Shown here: positions 42,082 through 50,729 of the stretch, one piece after another
Layout of the letters: each line of letters starts with the position of its first letter
How positions within the stretch are numbered: the stretch's first letter is position 1
NCBI RefSeq assembly: GCF_004152845.1
Contig: NZ_SEON01000006.1
Coordinates: 124,001-188,000 of the forward strand
Source of the DNA: Sphingobium fuliginis
GTDB taxonomy: Bacteria > Pseudomonadota > Alphaproteobacteria > Sphingomonadales > Sphingomonadaceae
DNA: 64,000 bases
Direction: 5' to 3'
Notes under the pieces: model-generated
Seen by the model: the letters and a program-made list of their open reading frames with translations, nothing else
Told to the model about the DNA's origin: nothing
Databases searched by the model: none
Made by a program: the position numbers and the translations under genes

Positions 42082-43476
42082 ATGAACGCATTCGTACCCT
42101 TTGCGGCGATCATCGCATCGTCGCTGTTCATCCTGGCGCTGATGTGGATGAGCCACCCGTCGACGGCCCGCCGGGGCGTGCGCGCGGGCGAGATCGGCAT
42201 GCTGGTCGCCATCGTCGGCGCGCTGGTCCAGCATGAGGTGGTCGATTACAACCTGATCCTCATCGCCATGGTCGCGGGCGCGGCCGCCGGCATCCCGATG
42301 GCGCTGCTGATGCCGATGACGGCGATCCCGCAGCGGACCGCCATCTCCCACGCCTTCGGCGCGCTTGCCGTGGGCCTGATCGGCGCGGCGGAATATTACA
42401 AGCACGCCCATGGCGAATATGCCGGCAGCTTCATCATGTGGGCGCTGATGTTCGAGATGCTGCTGGGTTTCCTGACCTGCACGGCATCGGTCATCGCCTT
42501 CGCGAAGTTGCAGGAGATCATGGGCAGCCGTCCCGTCTCCTTCGTCGGGCAGCGGGTGGTGAACGGCGCCGTGGCGCTGGCGGCGCTGGTGATCGCCGCG
42601 ATGCTCGCGCTCGATCCGACGCAGACCTGGCTGTTCCCCGCCTTCGTGGCGCTGGCGCTGCTGTTCGGCATATTGCTGGTGATCCCGATCGGCGGGGCGG
42701 ACATGCCGACCGTGATCGCGCTGCTCAACAGCTATGCGGGGCTTGCGGCGAGCGCCATGGGCTTTGCCCTGGGGAACAAGCTGCTGATCGTGGCGGGCGC
42801 GCTGGACGGTGCGTCGGGCTTCATCCTGGCGGTCATCATGTGCAAGGCGATGAACCGCAGCTTCGCCAATGTCATGTTCGGCGGCTTCGGCAAGGTCGTG
42901 GCCGGCGCGGCGGGCGGCAAGGACGACCGCGTTGTCCGTTCGGCCTCGGCCGAGGAAGCGGCGTTGCAGCTTGAAAACGCCAGCAGCGTCGTCATCATTC
43001 CGGGCTATGGCATGGCGGTGGCGCAGGCGCAGCACAAGGTGAGCGAACTGTATCAGGCGCTGACCAAGAAGGGCGTCGATGTGAAGTTCGCGATCCATCC
43101 GGTCGCGGGCCGCATGCCGGGACATATGAACGTGCTGCTGGCCGAAGCCAACGTGCCCTATGAGCAGTTGATCGAGCTGGACGACATCAACCCCGAACTG
43201 CCGCAGGCGGACGTGGCGCTGATCATCGGCGCCAACGACACGATCAATCCGTCGGCGCGCGACGATCCGCAGAGCGCGATCGCGGGCATGCCGATCATCG
43301 AGGCGGATCGGGCCAAGTCGGTCTTCGTGATCAAGCGTTCGATGAATGCGGGCTTCGCCGGAATCGACAATCCGATCTACTATAACAGCAACACCCAGAT
43401 GCTGTTCGGCGATGCCAAGGACATGGTCGGCACCATCGCCAAGGAACTGGCTGGCGGCGGTTCGGGCCTGCATTGA
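42082..43476 (+). CDS. pntB: NAD(P) transhydrogenase beta subunit
   Basis: This 464-residue protein has about nine membrane helices to ~residue 275, then the NADP(H)-binding domain III with PGYGMAVAQAQHKVSEL and HPVAGRMPGHMNVLLAEA, and NDTINPSA and KRSMNAGFAGIDNPI near the end. Together with PntAA/PntAB it uses the proton gradient to reduce NADP with NADH, supplying NADPH for biosynthesis and oxidative-stress defence. It follows pntAB by 1 bp. A strong terminator lies ~140 bp downstream. Confidence 0.95.
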   Translation: MNAFVPFAAIIASSLFILALMWMSHPSTARRGVRAGEIGMLVAIVGALVQHEVVDYNLILIAMVAGAAAGIPMALLMPMTAIPQRTAISHAFGALAVGLIGAAEYYKHAHGEYAGSFIMWALMFEMLLGFLTCTASVIAFAKLQEIMGSRPVSFVGQRVVNGAVALAALVIAAMLALDPTQTWLFPAFVALALLFGILLVIPIGGADMPTVIALLNSYAGLAASAMGFALGNKLLIVAGALDGASGFILAVIMCKAMNRSFANVMFGGFGKVVAGAAGGKDDRVVRSASAEEAALQLENASSVVIIPGYGMAVAQAQHKVSELYQALTKKGVDVKFAIHPVAGRMPGHMNVLLAEANVPYEQLIELDDINPELPQADVALIIGANDTINPSARDDPQSAIAGMPIIEADRAKSVFVIKRSMNAGFAGIDNPIYYNSNTQMLFGDAKDMVGTIAKELAGGGSGLH

Positions 43477-43616
43477 GCGACGGACTGGCGCCTCCCTCCG
43501 CAGCATCCGAACGGATGGAAGGGCGGCGGGCCGGGTGCGGGCTGGACGCCTTCGCGAGCGGGGCGGAAGAATGGCGCAGTCCTGTCCGCCCTGCACCACC
43601 GTCATCTTGAAAGGCG

Positions 43617-43662
43617 ACAAAGGTCGTTCCGGGATTATGCCTCTGGAACGACCTTTGTTTTT
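43617..43662 (+). terminator. Rho-independent terminator after the pnt operon
   Basis: ACAAAGGTCGTTCC pairs perfectly with GGAACGACCTTTGT (14 bp, 14-nt loop) and runs into TTTTT. It is the most classical terminator in the window. It stands 141 bp after the pntB stop and 37 bp before the next ATG, so it separates pnt from the DUF4139 pair. The ~140 bp between pntB and the hairpin contains nothing I recognise. Confidence 0.85.
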
Positions 43663-43698
43663 GCGGCATGTCTTGCAGGATTGGCGGAGGGGGGCTTC

Positions 43699-45189
43699 AT
43701 GCGTCTGATATGTCCTGCGATAATCTCGGTTGCGGTCCTGGCTCCCCAGGCGCTCTTTGCTCAGCCTTCCGCGCCGAATGCCCAGGGCGACCTGTCCGTC
43801 ACCATCTATAATAACGATCTGGCGCTGGTGCAGGACCTCCGCCGCATCACCCTGCCCTCCGGACGCTCCCGGCAGGAATTTCCCGATGTCTCGGCGCGCA
43901 TTCGCCCGGAAACGGTGACATTGTCGGGAGAAGGCATCGGCATTGTCGAGCAGAATTTCGACTATGACCTTTTGTCACCCGCATCGCTGATGGAAAAGGC
44001 GGTGGGCCAGACGATCACCCTGCTGCGCACCAACCCAGCCACCGGCGCGGAAACGCGGGAACAGGCAATGGTGCTGGCGGCCAATGGCGGGGTGGTGCTG
44101 AAGATCGGTGAGCGGATCGAGGTGCTGCGCGACGACGGTCTGCCTGTGCGGGTCATTTTCTCCTCCATTCCGCCCAATCTGCGCGCGCGCCCGACGCTGA
44201 GCGTCACCATGGATGCGCCGCAGGGCGGTGCAAGGCCGGTGACGCTGAGCTACCTGACGCCGGGCATGAGCTGGAAATCAGACTATGTCGCCCTGTTCGA
44301 CGAGAAAGCGGGCAAGCTCGACATGCAGGGCTGGATCACGCTCAACAACAGCACCGGCACCGCTTTCGCCAACGCCCGCGCCCTGCTGGTCGCCGGGGAA
44401 GTCGGACAGGTGCAGCAATCTTATGGCGGCTATAATGGCGGCCGGCCCCAGCCTCGCGGAAACCGGCCCGGCACGGAGAGCGGCGGCGAGCAACTGGGCG
44501 ACTTCCATGTCTATCCGATCGAGGGTCGCACGACGATCGCCAATGCCCAGACCAAGCAGGTGAGCTTCCTCGACGCATCGGGCGTGCCGGCGGAACGCGG
44601 TTACGAGTTCCGCAGCAACTGGATGGAAAGCAAGGACCAGGCGGAAAGCGCCGCATCGGTGCTCAAATTCTCCAATGCCAAGGCTTCCGGAATCGGCGCG
44701 GCCCTGCCCGCGGGCACGGTTCGCGTCTATATGCGGGATGCGCGCGGGCAGGCCCAGTTCATCGGGGAAAGCGGCATTCCGCACACGCCCGGCGGCTCCA
44801 CCCTCGCCCTGCGAACGGGCGACGCCTTCGACGTGAAGGTGCAGCCGGTGGTCGAGCAGCGCGACACGATCACGACGGACGAATGGACGAAGACCGAGCG
44901 CTGGCGCGTCGCCTATCCCGACGGCACAAAGGCGGAAGGCTATGTCGAGCGGCCGCAGAAATATTTTCGCACGCGGATGCGCTACATCGTCACCAATGCC
45001 AAGCCGGTGCCGGTGAATGTCGACGTGGTCCAGTCCGGCCTGTCCCAATGGTGGTGGTGGCGCGACCTGCGCGTGCCGGAGGAGAGCATTCCCGGCGTGC
45101 AGGAAACGGCTGACCTGCGGCGCTGGGTGGTGCCGGTGCCCGCCAATGGCAAGGTCGAACTGACCGCCACTTTCCTCACCCCCTGGTAA
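43699..45189 (+). CDS. Exported DUF4139 domain protein (first of a tandem pair)
   Basis: This 496-residue protein has a signal peptide (MRLICPAIISVAVLAPQALFAQP). It opens with LSVTIYNNDLALVQDLRRITLPSG, then the DUF4139 beta-rich body (TLSYLTPGMSWKSDYVALFDEKAGKLDMQGWITLNNSTGTAFANA). An insert of Gly/Pro/Arg-rich sequence lies near residues 238-265. It ends in a second beta domain. The ATG at 43699 follows GGAGGGGGG; an earlier TTG start is unlikely. Function is unknown; relatives are secreted or periplasmic and sometimes listed as mucoidy or surface-related. It is followed 8 bp later by a distant paralog. Confidence 0.8.
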   Translation: MRLICPAIISVAVLAPQALFAQPSAPNAQGDLSVTIYNNDLALVQDLRRITLPSGRSRQEFPDVSARIRPETVTLSGEGIGIVEQNFDYDLLSPASLMEKAVGQTITLLRTNPATGAETREQAMVLAANGGVVLKIGERIEVLRDDGLPVRVIFSSIPPNLRARPTLSVTMDAPQGGARPVTLSYLTPGMSWKSDYVALFDEKAGKLDMQGWITLNNSTGTAFANARALLVAGEVGQVQQSYGGYNGGRPQPRGNRPGTESGGEQLGDFHVYPIEGRTTIANAQTKQVSFLDASGVPAERGYEFRSNWMESKDQAESAASVLKFSNAKASGIGAALPAGTVRVYMRDARGQAQFIGESGIPHTPGGSTLALRTGDAFDVKVQPVVEQRDTITTDEWTKTERWRVAYPDGTKAEGYVERPQKYFRTRMRYIVTNAKPVPVNVDVVQSGLSQWWWWRDLRVPEESIPGVQETADLRRWVVPVPANGKVELTATFLTPW

Positions 45190-45197
45190 GCGCGGCC

Positions 45198-46763
45198 ATG
45201 CCCCGCCTGTGGCTGTGGCTGATGATCCTGCCGCTTTGGGCGCCCCTGGCCGCGAGGGCGCAGTTGCCGGTCGTGATCTCCAGCGGTCCGGACAAGGTGG
45301 CGGTCACGCTCTACCGCGACCCGGAGCGGGGAGAGGCTCCGCTCGACCGCGATGAGCCCGGCGCCTTCGCCCTGATCGCGGAGACGCGCACGGTTATGTT
45401 GCCGCCGGGCGAAGCCGTGATCCGGTTCGAGGGGGTGGCGAGCGGCATCGTGCCGCAATCGGCGATCCTCTTTGGCGCGCCCCCGCGGGAGCGCAATCGC
45501 GACGCGGCGCTGCTGTCGCAAAAGGGGCTGGTTGACGCCTTTACCGGGCAACGGGTGATCCTTCGCCGCACCGACCCGGCAAGCGGCAGGACGGTCGAGG
45601 AAAGCGCGACCGTGCGATCCGCCGCCGACCGTCTGGTGGTGACGACCATGCGAGGCGTGGAGGCGCTCTATTGCTCCGGACTGCACCAGACGCTCCTCTA
45701 TCCGGGGGCGCCCGCGACCCTCTCCGCAAAGCCGGTGCTGACCATGACGACCAGGGACCAGCCCGGCGGACCTGCGACGATCACCCTGGCCTATATCGCC
45801 ACCGGCTTCGACTGGGATGCGACCTATGTCGGCACATTGGCCCCGCACGGCCAATCGCTGGACCTGCTCGGCTGGCTGACGCTGGCGAGCGCGGACGACA
45901 CCAGCTTTGCCGATGCAACCGCTTCCGCCATAGCCGGAAGGGTGAACCGTTCGGAGGACAGCCGCGACGACAGCGGCGAAAGGGCGCGTGAAGAAGCCCG
46001 CTATCTGAACAGGTTCAGCGCCTGCTGGCCCGCCGGGACGACGAGCGACCTGGGCAGCGGCACGCCGCCGCCGCCTGCACCGCCGCCCATGGCCATGATG
46101 ATGGCGGGCGAAGACATTGTCGTGACGGCCCAGCGGCGGCAGGAAGGCATGCTGTCGGCCCCCGCTCCTGTCGCCGTGGTCGCCAGGGCGGAAAATCTGG
46201 GCGACCTCAAGCTGTACCGCATTCCCGTTCCCGTCACCGTCGCCGCCCGTGCACAGAAGCAGGTGGCGTTTCTGGTGAAGCAGAAGGTGAAGGGCAGCCT
46301 GGTCTATCGCACGGAGATGAGGTGGGAAGAGCCGGACGATCCCCGGATGCTGTTCCGCTTCCGCAACGGCAGGAAGGATGGCCTGGGCGATCCCCTTCCG
46401 GCGGGACGCGCGGTTCTCTATCAGGACAGCCCCTGGGGCCGCATGTATGTCGGGGAAAGCACCACAGGCGACAAGACCGTCGACGAGGAAGTCGAATGGT
46501 CCTTCGCGCAAGCCAGCAACCTGACACTGGAACCGGAACAGGAAGAGGCGGGCAAGGGCATCCTCCATCACAACCTTGTCGTGCGCAACGCCAATCCCTT
46601 CCCCATCCGTTTCGAGATCGACTTTCCAGCGAACGGCGGACGGCTATTCAGCGGCTTCAGCGGTCGCCTGACGAAAAAGCCGGGCAAGCAGGTCTGGGCC
46701 ATGACGGTGCCGGCGAACGGAACGATCCGCCTGCGCTTCCGATCCGCCGGGCAGCCGAATTAG
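45198..46763 (+). CDS. Exported DUF4139 domain protein with a TonB-box-like insert
   Basis: This 521-residue protein has a signal peptide to AARAQ (~residue 22) and the same overall plan as the preceding gene (FALIAETRTVMLPPGEAVIRFEGV; TLAYIATGFDWDATYVGTLAP), so the two are distant tandem paralogs. The middle insert is Pro/Ala/Met-rich, followed at residues 305-314 by EDIVVTAQRR. This is the string normally seen at the start of sphingomonad TonB-dependent receptors. It may be a degenerate or real TonB/partner contact, or chance. The C-terminal beta domain ends in RLRFRSAGQPN. Function is unknown. Confidence 0.75.
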   Translation: MPRLWLWLMILPLWAPLAARAQLPVVISSGPDKVAVTLYRDPERGEAPLDRDEPGAFALIAETRTVMLPPGEAVIRFEGVASGIVPQSAILFGAPPRERNRDAALLSQKGLVDAFTGQRVILRRTDPASGRTVEESATVRSAADRLVVTTMRGVEALYCSGLHQTLLYPGAPATLSAKPVLTMTTRDQPGGPATITLAYIATGFDWDATYVGTLAPHGQSLDLLGWLTLASADDTSFADATASAIAGRVNRSEDSRDDSGERAREEARYLNRFSACWPAGTTSDLGSGTPPPPAPPPMAMMMAGEDIVVTAQRRQEGMLSAPAPVAVVARAENLGDLKLYRIPVPVTVAARAQKQVAFLVKQKVKGSLVYRTEMRWEEPDDPRMLFRFRNGRKDGLGDPLPAGRAVLYQDSPWGRMYVGESTTGDKTVDEEVEWSFAQASNLTLEPEQEEAGKGILHHNLVVRNANPFPIRFEIDFPANGGRLFSGFSGRLTKKPGKQVWAMTVPANGTIRLRFRSAGQPN

Positions 46764-46829
46764 GGCCCGGCCCTGGAGCGCATCCGGATTCCCGCGAAAC
46801 CAGTATCGCGGCAGAAGCCCTGCGCTTCT

Positions 46830-47639
46830 TCACTGATCGAGGTCCAGCCCCCCTTCCCCGAATAACAGGATGGAGTCAGCGCGCGCCAGCGCCACCAGAG
46901 CCAGCCCCGCCCCCGCCGCCCGTTCGGCTGCAAGGCGCGTCGGCGCGGAGATCGTCACCAGCAGGGGGCAGTCCGCCAGCACGGCCTTCTCCACCAATTC
47001 ATAGGAGCAGCGCGAGGAAAGCAGCGCAAAGCCGCCATCCCATGTCCATCCACGCCGCCACATCGCGCCGATCAGCTTGTCGAACGCATTATGCCGCCCG
47101 ACATCTTCCCTCGCCAGGCGGATCGTGCCGTCTGCCGCCACCAGCGCCGCCGCGTGGGCCGCGCCGGTTCTCGCATTGAGCGGTTGATGTCCTTTCAATT
47201 CCCCCAGCGCCCGAAAAACCGCCTGTTTGTCGGCCCGTGTCGAAACCGTGACGGATGGCAGGGGCCGGATCGCCTGTTCCAGATTCTCCACCCCGCAAAT
47301 TCCGCAGGACGATTCCGAGGCGCGATGCCGCACCCGGCTCAGCAAGGCTTCCGTTCGCTCCTCCGGCAGGGTCGCCCGGGCAATGATCCCTTGTTCGGTC
47401 GCATGCACATCCACCTCGAACGGCGCATCTTCCCGGCCGATCAACCGCTCCGCCAGCGTGAAACCCAGCACCAGTTCCTCGACATCGGCGGGTGTAGCCA
47501 TCAACACGGCATAGCCGATGCCGTTGAATTCGATGGCGATCGGCACTTCCTCTGCCAATTCCCGCGTCACCGGGGTGATGGGGCCTGCCGGCGTTATGTG
47601 CCTGAAGGTGAAGGGCCGATCTTCGGGCGCGGCGCTCAA
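46830..47639 (-). CDS. fdhD: FdhD (FdsC) sulfurtransferase for formate dehydrogenase
   Basis: This 269-residue protein has ELAEEVPIAIEFNGIGYAVLMATPADVEELVLGF, the SSCGICG cysteine motif needed to carry sulfur, and the nucleotide-binding VGRHNAFDKLIG and SSRCSYELVEKA segments. FdhD passes sulfur from the IscS persulfide to the Mo-bisMGD cofactor, a step required for active formate dehydrogenase. Its start overlaps the FdsD gene stop by ATGA, making it the last gene of the fds operon. It converges with the DUF4139 gene; a weak CCGCGA/TCGCGG hairpin (46792-46811) lies between. Confidence 0.93.
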   Translation of the reverse strand: MSAAPEDRPFTFRHITPAGPITPVTRELAEEVPIAIEFNGIGYAVLMATPADVEELVLGFTLAERLIGREDAPFEVDVHATEQGIIARATLPEERTEALLSRVRHRASESSCGICGVENLEQAIRPLPSVTVSTRADKQAVFRALGELKGHQPLNARTGAAHAAALVAADGTIRLAREDVGRHNAFDKLIGAMWRRGWTWDGGFALLSSRCSYELVEKAVLADCPLLVTISAPTRLAAERAAGAGLALVALARADSILLFGEGGLDLDQ

Positions 47640-47872
47640 AGCGCCACGACCCGGCCGACAGCGGCGGCGGCTATCGGAGACAGTGCGCCGGGACGCGCGG
47701 CCGCCAGCAAAGCAATGCGCTGCTTCATCGCCGGATCCCAGAAGGCACGGATATGGTCCGCCGTCATGGCGACAGCTTCCGCCTCGCCCAACGCCGCGAC
47801 ATTGCGCGCGATCTGGTTCGCCATGTAGATCAGGCGGTCCTCGGTCGACATGACTTCATTTTCATCGCTCAT
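47636..47872 (-). CDS. fdsD: Formate dehydrogenase delta subunit
   Basis: The 78-residue product MSDENEVMSTEDRLIYMANQ continues with IARNVAALGEAEAVAMTADHIRAFWDPAMKQRIA, the pattern of FdsD (the motif around HIRAFWDPRM is diagnostic). It is required for activity of NAD-linked formate dehydrogenase and is thought to be involved in assembly or cofactor handling. The start at 47872 lies 10 bp after the alpha-subunit stop. It overlaps fdhD by ATGA. Confidence 0.9.
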   Translation of the reverse strand: MSDENEVMSTEDRLIYMANQIARNVAALGEAEAVAMTADHIRAFWDPAMKQRIALLAAARPGALSPIAAAAVGRVVAL

Positions 47873-47882
47873 GCGCTCGATC

Positions 47883-50729
47883 CTATTCGGCCGCTTCCAA
47901 GGGCGCAATGCGCCTGCTGTGCCGTGCCTGCTCCGCATAGTCGCGCTGCCAGTCGCTCGGTCCGTTGGAACGCATGACCTGGACCGCCGTCACCTTATAT
48001 TCCGGGCAATTGGTGGCCCAGTCGGAATAGTCGGTGGTGATGACATTGGCCTGCGTGTCGGGATGGTGGAAGGTGGTGTAGACCACGCCCGGCGCGACCC
48101 GCTCCGTGATCAGGGCGCGCAGGCTGGTTTCCCCGGCCCTGCTCTTGAGCGAGACCCAGTCGCCATCGCTGATCCCGCGATTTTCGGCGTCGTTGGGATG
48201 GATTTCCAGCCGATCCTCCGGATGCCAGGCCGCGTTCGCGGTCCGCCGCGTCTGCGCGCCGACATTATATTGGCTGAGGATGCGCCCGGTGGTCAGCAAC
48301 AGCGGGAAGCGCGGCCCGGTCTTCTCATCGGTCGGCACATAGTCGGTGACGACGAACTTGCCCCTCCCCCGCACAAAGCCGCCGATATGCATGGTTGGCG
48401 TGCCGTCGGGCGCTGCATCATTGGCAGGCCATTGCAGCGATCCCTCTGCATCCAGCCGGTCATAATGCACGCCCGCGAAGGTGGGCGTCAGCGCGGCGAT
48501 CTCGTCCATGATTTCGGAAGGGTGCGCATAGGACCAGCCCAGCCCCATGGCCTGCGCGACCAACTGGACGATCTGCCAATCGGCATGGCCGTTGAGCGGC
48601 GCCATCACCCTGCGCACGCGCTGGATGCGGCGTTCGGCGTTGGTGAAGGTTCCATCCTTCTCCAGGAAGGTCGATCCCGGCAGGAAGACATGGGCATAAT
48701 TGGCCGTCTCATTGAGGAACAGGTCCTGCACGACGACGCATTCCATCGCGGCAAGCCCCGCCGCGACATGATGGGTGTTGGGATCGGACTGGAGAATATC
48801 CTCGCCCTGGATGAAGATGCCCTTGAACGTGCCGTCCGTCGCTGCATCGAGCATGTTGGGGATGCGCAGCCCCGGCTCCGCATCCAGCGTGACGCCCCAG
48901 GCCTGTTCGAACTGGCCGCGCACCGCATCGTCGGAGACATGGCGATAGCCCGAAAATTCGTGCGGGAAGCTGCCCATGTCGCAGGCACCCTGCACATTAT
49001 TCTGCCCGCGCAGGGGATTCACGCCCACGCCTTCGCGCCCGATATTGCCGGTCGCCATGGCGAGATTGGCGATGGCCATGACGGTGGAGCTGCCCTGGCT
49101 GTGCTCGGTCACGCCCAGTCCGTAATAGATCGCGCCATTGCCGCCGGTCGCATAAAGCCGGGCGGCGGCGCGGACCTCCGTCGCCTTGACGCCGGTAAGG
49201 GGCTCGACCGCTTCGGGCGAGCGCTGCGGTTCGGAAACGAAATCGGCCCATTCGGCAAACTCATCCCAATCGCAACGATCGCGGATGAACGCCTCGTCAT
49301 AGAGCTTTTCCGTCACGATCACATGCGCCAGCGCCGTCAGCATGGCGACATTGGTGCCGGGCCGGAGCGGCAGATGATGGGAAGCCTCGACATGGGGCGA
49401 CTTCACCAGATCGATCCGCCGGGGATCGATGACGATCAGCTTGGCGCCCTGCCTGAGCCGTTTCTTCATGCGGCTGGCGAAGACCGGATGGCCGTCGGTC
49501 GGATTGGCGCCGATGACCAGGATCACGTCGGCCTGCATCACGCTGTCGAAATCCTGCGTGCCCGCCGAGGTTCCGAAGGTCGTCTTCAGCCCATAGCCGG
49601 TGGGAGAATGGCAGACCCGCGCGCAGGTATCGACATTATTGTTGCCGAAACCCTGGCGGATCAGCTTCTGGACGAGGAAGGTCTCCTCATTGGTGCAGCG
49701 GCTGGAGGTGATGCCGCCGATGCTGCGCGTGCCATATTTTGCCTGGATGCGCCGGAACTCGCTGGCGGTATGGGCGATGGCCTCCTCCCACGACACTTCG
49801 CGCCAGGGTTCGTCGACCGAAGCGCGGATCATGGGTTTGAGGATACGGTCGCGGTGCTGGGCATAGCCCCAGGCGAAGCGGCCCTTGACGCAGCTATGCC
49901 CGTGATTGGCCTTGCCGTCCTTCCACGGCACCATGCGGACCAGTTCCTCGCCCCGCATCTCCGCGCGGAAGGTGCAGCCGACGCCGCAATAGGCGCAGGT
50001 GGTGACGACTGCGCGATCCGGAGTGCCGATCTCCACCACCTTCTTCTCGGTCAGGGTCGCGGTCGGGCATGCCTGGACGCAGGCGCCGCAGGACACGCAT
50101 TCGGACGAGAGGAAATCCCGCCCCTGCGATGGCGAAACCCTGGAGTCGAAGCCCCGCCCTTCGATGGTCAGGGCGAATGTGCCCTGCACCTCGTCGCAGG
50201 CGCGCACGCAGCGGGAGCAGACGATGCATTTGCTGGGATCGAAGTCGAAATAGGGGTTCGACCGGTCCTTCGCCTGCCCCATATTGGTCGCGCCGTCATA
50301 GCCGTAGCGCACGTCGCGCAGGCCCACGGCGCCCGCCTGCTCCTGCAATTCGCAATCGCCATTGGCCGGGCAGGTCAGGCAGTCGAGCGGATGGTCCGAG
50401 ATGTACAGCTCCATCACCCCGCGCCGCAACTGCTTCAGCCGCTCGCTCTGCGTCCGCACCACCATGCCCTCGGCAATCGGCGTGGTGCAGGAGGCGGGAT
50501 AGCCGTTGCGTCCTTCCACTTCGACCAGGCAGAGGCGGCAGGAACCGAAGCTTTCGACATTGTCGGTCGCGCACAGCTTGGGGATCGAACAGCCGGTCAG
50601 CGAGGCCGCCCGCATGATCGACGTGCCTTCCGGCATCGTCACGGTATCGCCGTCGATGGTGAGGGTCACGCTCCTGCCGGTCGATATGGCGGGCGGGGTT
50701 CCATGGTCGGTTTCGCGCGTGTAGCTCAT
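47883..50729 (-). CDS. fdsA: NAD-dependent formate dehydrogenase alpha subunit (Mo-bisMGD, Fe-S)
   Basis: This 948-residue catalytic subunit has, in order, a 2Fe-2S domain (SIPKLCATDNVESFGSCRLC), a His/Cys cluster domain (LDCLTCPANGDCELQ), two 4Fe-4S sites (KCIVCSRCVRAC; CVSCGACVQACP), then the molybdopterin oxidoreductase domains. The Mo ligand is C373 in CARVCHSPTGYGL, so it is a Cys rather than a selenocysteine enzyme. It oxidises formate to CO2 and feeds electrons to FdsB. The start at 50729 overlaps the fdsB stop by ATGA. It probably detoxifies or draws energy from formate made during catabolism. Confidence 0.96.
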   Translation of the reverse strand: MSYTRETDHGTPPAISTGRSVTLTIDGDTVTMPEGTSIMRAASLTGCSIPKLCATDNVESFGSCRLCLVEVEGRNGYPASCTTPIAEGMVVRTQSERLKQLRRGVMELYISDHPLDCLTCPANGDCELQEQAGAVGLRDVRYGYDGATNMGQAKDRSNPYFDFDPSKCIVCSRCVRACDEVQGTFALTIEGRGFDSRVSPSQGRDFLSSECVSCGACVQACPTATLTEKKVVEIGTPDRAVVTTCAYCGVGCTFRAEMRGEELVRMVPWKDGKANHGHSCVKGRFAWGYAQHRDRILKPMIRASVDEPWREVSWEEAIAHTASEFRRIQAKYGTRSIGGITSSRCTNEETFLVQKLIRQGFGNNNVDTCARVCHSPTGYGLKTTFGTSAGTQDFDSVMQADVILVIGANPTDGHPVFASRMKKRLRQGAKLIVIDPRRIDLVKSPHVEASHHLPLRPGTNVAMLTALAHVIVTEKLYDEAFIRDRCDWDEFAEWADFVSEPQRSPEAVEPLTGVKATEVRAAARLYATGGNGAIYYGLGVTEHSQGSSTVMAIANLAMATGNIGREGVGVNPLRGQNNVQGACDMGSFPHEFSGYRHVSDDAVRGQFEQAWGVTLDAEPGLRIPNMLDAATDGTFKGIFIQGEDILQSDPNTHHVAAGLAAMECVVVQDLFLNETANYAHVFLPGSTFLEKDGTFTNAERRIQRVRRVMAPLNGHADWQIVQLVAQAMGLGWSYAHPSEIMDEIAALTPTFAGVHYDRLDAEGSLQWPANDAAPDGTPTMHIGGFVRGRGKFVVTDYVPTDEKTGPRFPLLLTTGRILSQYNVGAQTRRTANAAWHPEDRLEIHPNDAENRGISDGDWVSLKSRAGETSLRALITERVAPGVVYTTFHHPDTQANVITTDYSDWATNCPEYKVTAVQVMRSNGPSDWQRDYAEQARHSRRIAPLEAAE

